From NCBI GenBank assembly GCA_041390905.1, contig JAWKPA010000012.1:2418001-2482000 (forward strand): 64,000 bases of DNA, given 5' to 3'. The position numbers and the translations under genes are program-made. The notes below the pieces were generated by a model. The model worked only from the letters and a program-made list of their open reading frames with translations. It was not told the origin of the DNA and searched no databases. Positions 11,401 through 20,075 of the stretch are shown here, in pieces. The stretch's first letter is position 1, and each line of letters starts with the position of its first letter. Origin of the DNA: JACKCD01 sp041390905. GTDB lineage: Bacteria; Chloroflexota; Anaerolineae; Promineifilales; Promineifilaceae.

Positions 11401-14400
11401 CTGTTGCTCTTCGTGATCAGTCGTTGCCGGGTGGTGGTTGTTTGCGTCGGTTTCACCCACATGCCCACACTAAAGTCGGTCAACGCCAGATTATTTGTTT
11501 GCGCCATCGTCAAGGTGTCATTGCCGTCAAAGGTGATGGCCTCGCGCACCTGCCCCTTGTCGCCTGCGTCCGGGCAGGTATCAACCGATGTACAGGTGGC
11601 CACATAGCGACTTTCGGAATCGTCCACGAAGGAGCGAATGCCTTGGTTGGCGACGACGCCGTTGTTGGTTTTTAACCCTTCGTCAAGGTGCAGGTTGACG
11701 GCGGGGACGCGCTTGAAATGCGCCTGAACCTCGGTTGCTGTCAGGGCCCGTCGGACGACGGTCAAATCGTCCATCAAGCCATCAAAGTACAAAGAACCGT
11801 TCGTGCCGATACGCAAACTGTTTTTTGCACCCGGCAGACCATAGGCGGTTGAGCCTTTGTTTTCGCCGTTGACATAGAAGGTGTAGATACCGTTCTCAAA
11901 CACATAGGCAAGGTGATACCAACGGCCGACATTGTTATAGAGGGTGAAATTGTCGGTCCAGCGGTAGCCGAATACGCCGGGACGGCCGTAATTGAGCAGA
12001 GCCAAATCGTAACTGCCGATTTCGAGTAGCGGAGTGTCGCCATAGTCGCCAGTTCCCCGTAAACTGTCTGGCTTAATCCACATCATGGCACTGAAACTGC
12101 CGGTGGACGTGCCTAGAGCGGTTGAGGATGCGCTAATCGTCAGGTAATCGTCAACGCCATCAAAGTTCAACGCCTGATTGAAGCGGCCGGGAACGCCGCT
12201 GGTGGGGCAGGTGTCGCCAGTACAGGAGACGGTGACAGCGTTACCCGATTGGTCGGCAAAGAGGGAGGAGCCGGGTGCTTCGTCGAAGGTTAAATCGAGG
12301 GCGGTGCTGGTCGAACGGAAGATGTCGGCAACAGCCGCCGGGGTTAAGGGGTAGCCATAGACACGGAAATCGTCGAGGGTTCCCTTGAAGAAGTCGTTGT
12401 AATTTGACCAACTCATGGAGCCGATGATCGCGGGCAGGCAAAGCGAGCCACAGGCGGGCATTGAGACAGGATTGCTCCGTTCGCCAAGGTAGGAGGTGCT
12501 ATTGATGCCTGTGATTTGGGTGATGCTGGTATCCTTCTTGCCACTATCTTGATCGTAATTGGTGTCGCTGCTTTCATCTTCAGGACAGGTGAAGAAACAG
12601 CCACCATCCCGATTGTCCCAGACGCGGAACCATGAGTTGGTGTCGTTGACAACGGCCGTTACCCCCAACGACCACGAACTTGTGCCTTTATTCAAATTGC
12701 TCCAGGCAAGGTTGCCGGATGAGGCATCGCTATCGAAGTTGAGGCGCATTTCTGCTTTTTGGCCGATACCAGCGGCATCATTCAGGTTGGTAAACGCCAT
12801 CTGGTTAAAGTAAAGATAGCCGAAATCATTGGGCCGGCCGATATAAAAATTACTCACAGTCGGCGGGGTTACGGCGGCGCAACTGCCGGTTGTGCCACCA
12901 GAAATTGGCGCACCGTTGACGTAGAAAGTGAGGGTTGACCCATCGTAGCTGACGGCAAGATGCTGCCATGTACTGTTGACGGCCACCACGCCGGTATTGG
13001 CACTGGCGACTTCGCAGGTGGTTGTGCCATCGCCCCAGATCATGCGTAAACGGCCGTTGCTCCCCACAAACAAACTGGGGAAGATCGTTTTGCTGGTAGT
13101 AGTCGGTTGATAACCAAAAACCCCTTGATAATCCGCATCCGTCCATTTGCCATGCGCCGTCGCCGAAGCGTTGCTAAAGGGATAGGTTCGCGTTTGCGGC
13201 CGAATCCACGTCGCAAAGGCAAAGGCATCGCCCGACAAGTCTGGGGCAGTCGCCACCAAATTATTGACTTGGTTAAACGTCGCCCCACCGTTGCCAACAG
13301 CGGGACACGCCGCCCCGCTGCAGCTCACGTCGTCGCTGCCCCACGTGCTGCCATCACGCATGTTTACTTGTAGAACAGGTGTAGCGTAGCGATCCAGAAT
13401 CGTGCCTGCATCCAACGCTGTTGGGTAGATTTCGACTTCGTCAATTTGGCCGATAAAGTTTTGCGTGCCTGAGCCATCGGCTTTAAGTGCGCCAACGAGA
13501 ACCGGCTGATTGTTGTTGCACAGCGCCCCGCTGTAAGCCTGCGATCCTACCAATTTGCCGTTGATGTACAGGGCCATGCCTGACCCGTCGTAGGTGGCAG
13601 TGACGTGACTCCAAGCGTTCAGCGGCACAGGCGGGCCTTCCACAACGCCGTTTGACGCGCCACAACTGTTGGAAGCGACGAAGGTGATTCGGCCATTGTT
13701 GTAGGCGAGGAAGTAGTTTTGATTGACGTAGAAATCAGCCCCTTTGCTGATCAGTGTGCCGAATTGGCTGGCGGTCGTTGGTTTGAGCGATAGTGCCAGC
13801 GTGAATTGCGACAGGTCTAAATCAGCACCATCCGGCACAACAATCGCGTCGTTGCCATCAAAGGTAAGCTGTTGGTTGTCGGCGACTGGGCAACTCGCTC
13901 CGCTACAACTGCCATCGTTTTGCCGGAAGGAGGCATCGGCAAAGGTAGTACTGCCCGAATTATCGTTTAGATGTAGCCACAATACACGGTCGGTGGGATC
14001 GTCTATCTTTGCGCCCGCACGAATTGCCATGTTGACGGGGCCGGTGGTGCTGAGCCCTGCTTCTGTTAAGCCGACGTTGCCGTTGATGGTAACGGCCGTT
14101 TGTGGCGCAATCGCCTCGGTAGACTGGAAGCGTAACACATTGTCCAACGGCAATTCGGTTTCCACCAAACCACGCGCATAGGGTAAGGTGAGTTCATTGG
14201 TGACAACGGCCGTGTAGCTAAGCACACTACCGGGCGACACAAAGGGCAACTGACTGTTGTCGGATTGGATGGTCGCATTCAGCGACAGCACGTTTAGCGT
14301 CGAGGCGACGTTCGGGTTGTAGGCGTAGATGCGCTCCTGTTTGTCGGTGAGGCCGTCGTCATCGCTATCGGGATCGAGAGGATCGGCACTAACCCGCACG

Positions 14401-17400
14401 AGCAGCGGATTGCCACTGCTATCATAATCATAGACCACCGACCAGCCGCCGGTGTAGACCGTTTTTTCCACCGAACAGAGCGGCGGATTGAGGTTTTCCA
14501 CCACGCTGGTGTCATAGGGATAAATCTGGTTGGGATGGAAATGTTCTTCGTTGTCGGTGAGGCCATCACCATCGCTATCTTTGCGTGCCGGATTGGTACC
14601 ATAGAACGCTTCCCAATAGTCGGTCAGACCGTCGCAATCGCTGTCTCCCTTTGTGGGGTCAAAGCCAGCGGTCGCCACTTCATAGGAATCGGGCAAACCG
14701 TCGCCGTCGCTGTCAGGGTTGCTATCATCGGGGTCGGGGCCGTTGAGCGCCTGACTGCGCAGACCGTCGCCATCCGCATCGGCCAGCGTGGGGAAGGTTG
14801 CATCCCATGCCAGCCGATAGCCGTTGCGGCCATCATTCGCAGGCTGGAGCGTAAGCGCCCGCAGGTCATCAATCGATCCCGGCCAGACATCGAAGATGAA
14901 GGTGTTCTCCATTGGTTGGTTTATCGTATCGTCGTATTCACTCAGAACGCAGCCAAATACCCAACAATTTTGCTGCTGCATAGCAAACCCTTCTGCCAGA
15001 TACAACGGCAGGCCGGTGTTAATGCCCGGCTGCGGAAAGGTGTAGACGTAAGGGGTAATCGGCAGCTGTTGGCGGAAGCGGGCGTCGTTGGCGCTGATGG
15101 AACTGCTCACCTTGCCGGGGACATCGTTCCAAATTGTACCGTTGAGATCGAGGGGAAGATCCTCCTTGGCAGCCTGGAATTTATAGGCAAATGTGGCATC
15201 GTCGAGGTACTGATCGGTCCACTGCCAGGCATAAATGTAGCCCATCCAGTTGGGATCATTCATATAGAGCGTGGTGGTGACGCTGCCGCTAATTGTGATG
15301 CTGTTGCCCACGATCAAACCATAGATACCCGTTTCGTTGCCAATAGCTGGGGCATCGAGGTTGACAGCAATACGATCTTCTCGATCCAAATTGACCAGCG
15401 GGGTGGTGTCGTTGATGACGTAGGCTAGCCCTTTGGCCAGAGCACCGGAGATGCCACCACACACCCAATAGGCGATCGTGGGTTCTTTCTCGGAGAAGTT
15501 GGTGGCGGCACAGACAGCCCCAACAACGGCGTCAAGGACGGCAATAAAGGCCAGGAAAAGCCCTAGAATAGGAATGCTTGATAGAACAATAAGGACATCC
15601 AGCACGGCAAGGAAGACATCCACGATGACACCGGCAATTTGTTCGGCGAGGAAGCGGCTGAATTGGGGGGAGTCGGTTTGGAAACGGCCGTTTGCCAACG
15701 CCAACCCAATTGTCAAACCAGCCGTTGCAACCGAGGTCAGCACCCCTACTGCCCCCCATGCTTTGGCAACTCGCTGGGCTTTCAGCGCATGAGTCGGGGA
15801 GAGATCATCGGGATTGAGGTTATAGCTCTTTTTGAAATACGCTTCCGATCCATCGAGCCGATTGATCGTTTGCGTCATTTTGCCATCCAGATCAACAAGC
15901 TGAGTTTGCAATTCGCTATATTTGGTCACCAATGAAGGTGGCAACACATTCACCGCATCATCGGAGAACCCCATTGCTTTGGCGGCTTGTTGGACAGCGG
16001 GATCATGATCTTTAATATAATAGTTTACGACGGAGCGGGCTTTTTGGTTATAGGCCAGATTATTCGCGCTCATTTGCGACAACTGCAACTGACCTTGAGC
16101 GATTAAATCATCAATCTCCGATTGAATGCTCACCATTTGGTCGTTGATGGCGATCATGCGAATCCTCTGATTCTCGATGCTACTCAGGCTACTGCGGATA
16201 TTTGGATTGAGCAAGACACCTGCTCGTACCTCCGTCATCACCGCTTCGTTGGCAAACCACAGATGCCCATAAGTCGCCATTGCGCCGCTTGCCAGTGGAT
16301 AGGTTGTGGCTAACACCGTCTTAAATGTGCCTGACAGCCCACTTGACTGAACACGGCCGTTTTCGGCGGCAAAAATCAACGCGCCGTCGGTCAAATAATC
16401 AAATGTGTCCTGTTCGATACTGATGCGCGGCAAATAGGTTAACTCAGTAAGCGCCTGCGACAATGCCGACGAATTGGTACCACTTGCAAGTTGCCCATAC
16501 GCTTTGGTAACGGCCGCTATTGACGAAGCCAATCCCTGCCAAGCGGCTGTTCCCTGCGTATCAACGGCACTGTCAACGGTGGGGAAATCCTGCCCATTTA
16601 GGTTGAGCAAAGTAAACGCATCTTTGACTTTGGTCGTCATGGCCTGCACGATGGCGGCGGCCGTTTCCGCGGGCAGGGGATAGTCGGTAAGCACAATGTC
16701 GGTTGGGGTGGGATTGAGCAACGGGGCATTCACCCCCGCCGACATTGCCAGATAGAAATTCTGCCCCAGCAGAGCCGCCCCCTGACGTTCCAAATCGTAG
16801 GCTGGATCGTATTGAGAGGCAGGGGTGGTGGCGTTAATCAACTGGTAACTCGCCAAGGTGGCATCGGTAAAGACGGTTTTTAGGCTGGTGCCGAGTTGAT
16901 CAACTGTCGTGCCTAAATCGGCCGGTTCCCACGTTGTGCCGTTAAATTGATAGGGCTGCCAACGCAACATACCGTCAATGGCAACCGCTTTGGCCGTTAA
17001 ATCAACGGTCATTACCGAATTGGCATAGACGGTACGGGTGATGACTGTCGGGGTGCTGTTAATGTCAACCTCTTCGATGGTGCCGAGGTAGACGGTGCGG
17101 TAACTTTGTTCGCCGGCCATCAGGACGGTTGTGGTTGTGCCGGAAATGGGGGCGGATGTGTAGAGTGAGTTGATGAAGGTGGTAACGGCCGTTAAATCCA
17201 CCGCATTTAACAAAGCCACCTCATCCATCAACCCGCTGCTTTCACTGGTTTGAATGTTTGTCAATCCCCACGCGCCGAGCGATGAATCTACATCGCTCAA
17301 CGGGAATCGTTGGCTGCTAACCGTATCCCCCAAAAGCCACGTTTTTTGCATCACATCCGCCAAATGCCACAGTTCGTTTTGGTAATTGGCATTGCCGCTA

Positions 17401-19721
17401 CCGGGCGTTTGCCCGGCCAACAGTGCCGTTGCCCCATGATGCTCGCTAACCGACAAGCCGGTGATGCGAAAGGTGTCGGGGTAGGTTTGCAGCAAGGTGG
17501 TGACGCTCGTCCAGTTGGCACTGTTGTCGCAGTAGTTGGTGGGAGCATTGGCCGGGGGTGTGCAACTATCTTGCTGACCATTGACAAACCAGACGACGCG
17601 CATTTCGTGGGGGTTGCCCCAATCGGAAACGGCCGTTTGCAGCCGATACGGAATCCGCGCCTGCCAACCAACCGGGCCGCCCCCCGTCGGATCGGTAATC
17701 TCGATCAACGGCAGATTGGCGATTCGCTCCCCATTTGGCCCCAGCCGAACCGTCATGGCATATTGATTGGTGACTGCGGTATCGAGCCATGTCGAAATCG
17801 GGGTAGTGGCGGTGATGGTGGGCGTGCCACTGACCGGCAAGCCACCGGATGGATTCGTTGGCGAATAGGGAATAGTGACCTCCAGCATCGGCATCAGTTG
17901 AATGTCGCCATCGCCGTTGCCGAGTGTATTAGGGGTCATACGCTGGTGCTGACCCCGATTATCGGCATCCGGCCAATCGAGAATGCTGTTTGTCCACCAG
18001 AGATGTTGATCATTTAACGGCCGTATTTGCAAGTCAACAATGATGTTCTGGGCAGTTTGGGCATTGACCAGATCGAGCTTGAAGACACTGTTGTCGGTGA
18101 CGACCTGCGAAGCATTGGGGTTGAGGTCAATGCTGTCCGGCACGCCGTCGCCATCATTATCAAAATCATATACATCCGGCACTTCATCGGCATCACGGTC
18201 AAGGCACGGGATATCTGGGTATTCAGGATCGATGTCCACTAAAACGCCATTGCTCGTGTCACTCCGAGTATAACATTCCGCACCATCATCCAGCCCATCG
18301 CCGTTGCTGTCAGGGTTGAGCGGGTCGAGCGTCCAGGTGCCGAACCATTCAAAAGAGGCAACTTCACGACCGTCGCTAATGCCATCGCCGTCGGTGTCTA
18401 CTTTTTCGATGTTGGTCCCGATCTGGTAACGCTCCACATTATCGGTCAGGCCATCACCGTCGCAATCGCTGGTGGCGGTAATGACGCAGGAGGAGGACAG
18501 GGCTGGTGCAAATGAGGGCATGGTCGCTGGCAAAGTTGTCACTGACGAAGCTGCTGTCTCTTGCGCCTGGGTCAATTCTGCTTGGCGGGCTAACTGACGC
18601 TCGTTGAAAGCGTTGATTTGTTCGCTTTGGGCGTGGGCTTGTTGTGCCTGTAGCAGGGGGGAGGCGAGCATAGATACCACCAGTGTCAGGTTGAAGGCGA
18701 CTCGTACTTCTTGCCGACGGCCGTAGGCCAAGAGTAGCCCCCCTCCAGCCAACAGAATGAGCAGGAGGCCACTGTTCACGCCTACCTGACGCACCGTTTC
18801 GGCGGACAGATTGCCGAAAATGGACGCAGCCAGCGTCTGTGCTGTTCCTAGCGGATCTTGGAACCAGCTATCGAAAGCAACTTCCCCTGCTGGTTGAGAC
18901 CAATCGCTGTAAGTGGTTGTGATTTCGGCCGACACCCATTCACTGGCACCCGTCTGCGCTGGGAAATCAAGCTGAACAATCTGGCGCATGGGCAGTTCAC
19001 GACCATCTGCACTCTTGTAGACCCAAATTTCGCCGCGACCAGTCATATCAACATAGTTTTGGGCAAGTTGTAGTGTAATCCCGTGGGGCAGTTCGCCGCG
19101 ACGGATTAATTGTTCTTCTAATTGGTCACGTATAGCAATAGCATACTTTGGCCCACTCACATCGAATTGGTAGCGGGTGATGTTGCGGGTCAGGGAAACA
19201 GGCAGGAGTTCCGTTGGAAATATCCCGTCAGCCCGCGAACCATCAGCGAGCTGGATATTTTCAGCGGCGGCGAGAAAGCCCATCGGATCATTACCGGGGG
19301 CGAATAGTTCGGTCGCCAATTCCACCTCTGTCCATTCATCAGCTTCGCCGAGACGGCCGTAGCCACGCCCATCCTCAATTTTGATTTGCAGCGCAGGGTT
19401 GTTGGCTGCATTGATTTGCAAGGTCATGCTATCGGCAGAAACATCAACTTCACCGTTGATCTTGTGCGTTTCGACACGTGTTGTGCGACCTGCATTTTCC
19501 AACAGCAAAGTCGGATGATAGGTTTGCACTATGGTCGCCTCATAGCGATATTGACCACTGTTACTGGCCTGATCGATGACCTGCGCGACTTGCTGTCGTG
19601 CCGTTGGCTGGATTGTTTTAGCTATGGCGGCTGACAGGGTTTGGGATAAGGCTAGTATAACCAGACCCGTAAACAAGCAAATATAGATGATTCTGTTTTT
19701 TGAGGTGTGCTTTTTGGGCAT
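5451..19721 (-). CDS. Giant multidomain surface protein (LamG, thrombospondin type 3, DUF11, InlB-type repeats), 4756 aa
   Basis: Probably an exported, cell-surface adhesin-like or matrix protein. The start at 19721 is chosen because AGGAGC lies just upstream; an in-frame TTG further up lacks this. Approximate residues: signal/anchor segment 10-30; N-terminal beta-rich domain to 300; second hydrophobic segment 310-350; calcium-binding thrombospondin type 3 repeats (DxDxDG) 420-535 and 1645-1800; very hydrophobic block 1317-1434; five LamG/concanavalin-like domains between 1910 and 3360 (motif ITFDGxDD), with Ig-like domains between the fourth and fifth; two DUF11 domains 3427-3700; Ig/PKD-like segments; an anchor-U-like segment about 3970-4130; seven InlB/Listeria-type repeats (GWSGxxxG...TATF) about 4130-4660; and a final FnIII-like domain. 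No sortase motif is seen. The divergent SARP-STAND regulator is the likeliest controller. About 13 AACGGCCGTT palindromes lie in the gene. Confidence 0.9.
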   Translation of the reverse strand: MPKKHTSKNRIIYICLFTGLVILALSQTLSAAIAKTIQPTARQQVAQVIDQASNSGQYRYEATIVQTYHPTLLLENAGRTTRVETHKINGEVDVSADSMTLQINAANNPALQIKIEDGRGYGRLGEADEWTEVELATELFAPGNDPMGFLAAAENIQLADGSRADGIFPTELLPVSLTRNITRYQFDVSGPKYAIAIRDQLEEQLIRRGELPHGITLQLAQNYVDMTGRGEIWVYKSADGRELPMRQIVQLDFPAQTGASEWVSAEITTTYSDWSQPAGEVAFDSWFQDPLGTAQTLAASIFGNLSAETVRQVGVNSGLLLILLAGGGLLLAYGRRQEVRVAFNLTLVVSMLASPLLQAQQAHAQSEQINAFNERQLARQAELTQAQETAASSVTTLPATMPSFAPALSSSCVITATSDCDGDGLTDNVERYQIGTNIEKVDTDGDGISDGREVASFEWFGTWTLDPLNPDSNGDGLDDGAECYTRSDTSNGVLVDIDPEYPDIPCLDRDADEVPDVYDFDNDGDGVPDSIDLNPNASQVVTDNSVFKLDLVNAQTAQNIIVDLQIRPLNDQHLWWTNSILDWPDADNRGQHQRMTPNTLGNGDGDIQLMPMLEVTIPYSPTNPSGGLPVSGTPTITATTPISTWLDTAVTNQYAMTVRLGPNGERIANLPLIEITDPTGGGPVGWQARIPYRLQTAVSDWGNPHEMRVVWFVNGQQDSCTPPANAPTNYCDNSANWTSVTTLLQTYPDTFRITGLSVSEHHGATALLAGQTPGSGNANYQNELWHLADVMQKTWLLGDTVSSQRFPLSDVDSSLGAWGLTNIQTSESSGLMDEVALLNAVDLTAVTTFINSLYTSAPISGTTTTVLMAGEQSYRTVYLGTIEEVDINSTPTVITRTVYANSVMTVDLTAKAVAIDGMLRWQPYQFNGTTWEPADLGTTVDQLGTSLKTVFTDATLASYQLINATTPASQYDPAYDLERQGAALLGQNFYLAMSAGVNAPLLNPTPTDIVLTDYPLPAETAAAIVQAMTTKVKDAFTLLNLNGQDFPTVDSAVDTQGTAAWQGLASSIAAVTKAYGQLASGTNSSALSQALTELTYLPRISIEQDTFDYLTDGALIFAAENGRVQSSGLSGTFKTVLATTYPLASGAMATYGHLWFANEAVMTEVRAGVLLNPNIRSSLSSIENQRIRMIAINDQMVSIQSEIDDLIAQGQLQLSQMSANNLAYNQKARSVVNYYIKDHDPAVQQAAKAMGFSDDAVNVLPPSLVTKYSELQTQLVDLDGKMTQTINRLDGSEAYFKKSYNLNPDDLSPTHALKAQRVAKAWGAVGVLTSVATAGLTIGLALANGRFQTDSPQFSRFLAEQIAGVIVDVFLAVLDVLIVLSSIPILGLFLAFIAVLDAVVGAVCAATNFSEKEPTIAYWVCGGISGALAKGLAYVINDTTPLVNLDREDRIAVNLDAPAIGNETGIYGLIVGNSITISGSVTTTLYMNDPNWMGYIYAWQWTDQYLDDATFAYKFQAAKEDLPLDLNGTIWNDVPGKVSSSISANDARFRQQLPITPYVYTFPQPGINTGLPLYLAEGFAMQQQNCWVFGCVLSEYDDTINQPMENTFIFDVWPGSIDDLRALTLQPANDGRNGYRLAWDATFPTLADADGDGLRSQALNGPDPDDSNPDSDGDGLPDSYEVATAGFDPTKGDSDCDGLTDYWEAFYGTNPARKDSDGDGLTDNEEHFHPNQIYPYDTSVVENLNPPLCSVEKTVYTGGWSVVYDYDSSGNPLLVRVSADPLDPDSDDDGLTDKQERIYAYNPNVASTLNVLSLNATIQSDNSQLPFVSPGSVLSYTAVVTNELTLPYARGLVETELPLDNVLRFQSTEAIAPQTAVTINGNVGLTEAGLSTTGPVNMAIRAGAKIDDPTDRVLWLHLNDNSGSTTFADASFRQNDGSCSGASCPVADNQQLTFDGNDAIVVPDGADLDLSQFTLALSLKPTTASQFGTLISKGADFYVNQNYFLAYNNGRITFVASNSCGASNGVVEGPPVPLNAWSHVTATYDGSGMALYINGKLVGSQAYSGALCNNNQPVLVGALKADGSGTQNFIGQIDEVEIYPTALDAGTILDRYATPVLQVNMRDGSTWGSDDVSCSGAACPAVGNGGATFNQVNNLVATAPDLSGDAFAFATWIRPQTRTYPFSNASATAHGKWTDADYQGVFGYQPTTTSKTIFPSLFVGSNGRLRMIWGDGTTTCEVASANTGVVAVNSTWQHLAVSYDGSTLTFYVNGAPISGGTTGSCAAVTPPTVSNFYIGRPNDFGYLYFNQMAFTNLNDAAGIGQKAEMRLNFDSDASSGNLAWSNLNKGTSSWSLGVTAVVNDTNSWFRVWDNRDGGCFFTCPEDESSDTNYDQDSGKKDTSITQITGINSTSYLGERSNPVSMPACGSLCLPAIIGSMSWSNYNDFFKGTLDDFRVYGYPLTPAAVADIFRSTSTALDLTFDEAPGSSLFADQSGNAVTVSCTGDTCPTSGVPGRFNQALNFDGVDDYLTISASSTALGTSTGSFSAMMWIKPDSLRGTGDYGDTPLLEIGSYDLALLNYGRPGVFGYRWTDNFTLYNNVGRWYHLAYVFENGIYTFYVNGENKGSTAYGLPGAKNSLRIGTNGSLYFDGLMDDLTVVRRALTATEVQAHFKRVPAVNLHLDEGLKTNNGVVANQGIRSFVDDSESRYVATCTSVDTCPDAGDKGQVREAITFDGNDTLTMAQTNNLALTDFSVGMWVKPTQTTTTRQRLITKSNSNFLDTNFELRLVENSLNVVFERQYNCLSSENRHAVTAGTPLLENQWNHVMATHDATHQQMRIYINGALAGTTNTGVGTICTIANPIRLGMGYTGGMDEVIVTPSVLSADAVAALYDYQAAWYDVISQHALYIDADLPTVDLSKTAVILNAEQTVLYIGADDATSPVTKVEYRINGGSWQEAAAANNQAANSGAWLFYFQQNSGTYTLEARATDAGGNESAIASTTIVVDTQAPTVTISNSSAVVQAIDSTPLSGTAVDTNSGVPTNGVTVRTLDWQNEQVGGNLFATLDGSGSWQVDLPFETVPYGSYTVVATAQDEVGNSTTTTQTINLDGLPPYADVTRSDNYFVTTNGETITGVAGESPYPADSRTLHLHFEDGTGLWVDGSKTQFEMQCVNTACPTSGVAGQRGTAITFDGVDDVLHFGGNEAVTTTVTAGQLGLLDGSFTVMAWVQADDWTGSFPILGSSPATPGDGLLIGLENGRPTLGYGGDDTTLTDAIPTGEWAHLAWRFDAVPGERTFFVNGVAVGTPSAGHTPLSAEDDIELGRARGSSYYGGALDELVVYGSALDAETIYDIVHPVSSTVSEMSLRIRSYAQRDIGQYGGTWNPVTLDTSNALYTTWQYALPTLAQDSYKIDLLVTDSSGNSSFVEGAWDLAVIQPNVSVAKHTSATLVELGDDVTFTIPYTNTSLAPVTGVTLNEVVPVDSSFNAGLSDAGWICTPDGSAGNACTLSVGALAAGESGSATFVVTAASAWSAGTTTISNTVTIDVDGEDDAPADNIGTAEVPINGGVDLAVSIASDGNSLYYDDSQPTPVYTITYSNLSTDQTAVAELVEPLPPGVQSNFTNYLTGWRCDSIYTGGTCTYQLGEVAPGESGTITFTFASSFTPPPTNVVTNTVSIRDISGVTDFNPANDEASVTTPFVLDFDIVPSQEAVIVNEGATAVLTGTVVDSSGAWSMLFPGPSIGTITQDEINLTWTWTYTTTDGPDESQLVDLVGIFNEGGVVITHTFPLTVVNVLPTVPITGTDQVAVGVSYNLELGTVFDPGPDTVTACSLDWGDETTSDCLAFLGGGSLGHVYGNGRLQPIITVNLTDEDGTHVAASKQLTITGITPSLNVDQATVGGDESQIVTNTGTYTPPDASFSWSASEGTIVDEGNGVWSWNLPAGSAEGSRTITIHADASNTTFTVNVVGDGAASNLEDGAPNSGDGNNDGTPDKAQMHVASLPSPITGQYVTLAASPGMTLTNVSFPATPTSGVGSLPADVTFPLGFPTFNLSGMGAGGSAEVTMYLTSTTGINTYYKYDATNGWYEFAYDSNTDTGAEFVGNTIALYFVDGARGDNDLSANGIITDPGGPAFKLVTYDLTVSTTGGGSVSVPSGSYPAGTVLNLQAIEDVGWGFSGWQGALSGTQISQTLTMDQDRSITAVFAPLAYTLDVAVVGNGSVGQTPLQPTYAYNDLVALNAVAETGWSFSGWSGDVTGSNATKNVTINSNKVITATFTQDSYTVTTHVSGNGSVVVSPDQAGYVYGDVVSVLAVPDPGYTLQSWSGDLSGDGAGQSLTMDGDKSVTAIFATATYTVETSVIGSGTVLVDPLQSSYSYGDVISVTAVPAADWAFSHWMLGLSGITATQALTVTGNTNLQAVFEPITYGLNVGWTGDGTVAILPDKTEFTAGEVVTVTATSGVGHTFTGWREQQGETLFSTSITTTVTMTEEKSILAVFTPITYTLDVNLVGSGSVAIGLVDVTCVANCSQEVSYGSVISMTAVADSGATFTGWSGAVSGTQDTVTVTVTANTQVTAVFTTSDTRTLTVTTDGTGSGSVTSNPAGIACTSGGGDCTEAFDPGTVVTLSAVAASGSIFDGWGGDCSGTDNCVVTMDTAQAVTATFATAPIASISKNGSDVVLNWVHTVPSGSYEVWYSPVPYFAISDPEAVKLSDIQGTTEGETLAFTHVGVAANSNSYFYLIRVTNGSGEVFSNHVGKVGFDIQPGQ

Positions 19722-20075
19722 CTGCAAGCTCCTGTTGGGTAGGTATCTGGTTTTATGGGACAAATTGAAATGATTGCGTTCAGGCAGTAACCCCTAAGCT
19801 CTTTTGTTGCTGTTATCTCTGTTGGCGGTGAGGGGCTGGCTACTTTCGCTTGCGCCAATGAAACTAGGAGATGCATAATCATCTCTCGCTCAGTCGCGAA
19901 ATGTAACATCTCGCCGGTTTGAACGTTTTACAGCGCAGAGCGCCAACGGTCACCGCCTTCGGTTCGTTGCAAACGCAATAGAAAAGCTTGATAATTATTG
20001 CCTATGGATCATAAGTATAAAGATCAAACGCCACGCGAACGTCATACGCAGCATCGAAAGGGAGAAAAATAGCGG
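19722..20075. promoter_or_regulatory. Divergent promoter region of giant gene and SARP regulator
   Basis: This 354-base gap separates the two divergent genes and holds no further gene. It contains a palindrome GAGATG-CATAAT-CATCTC at 19868-19885, a good candidate operator for the dimeric regulator encoded next door. A TTGATA box about 80 bases before the regulator start has TAAGTA 18 bases downstream, a weak sigma-70-type promoter. No clear promoter for the giant gene was identified. Confidence 0.45.
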
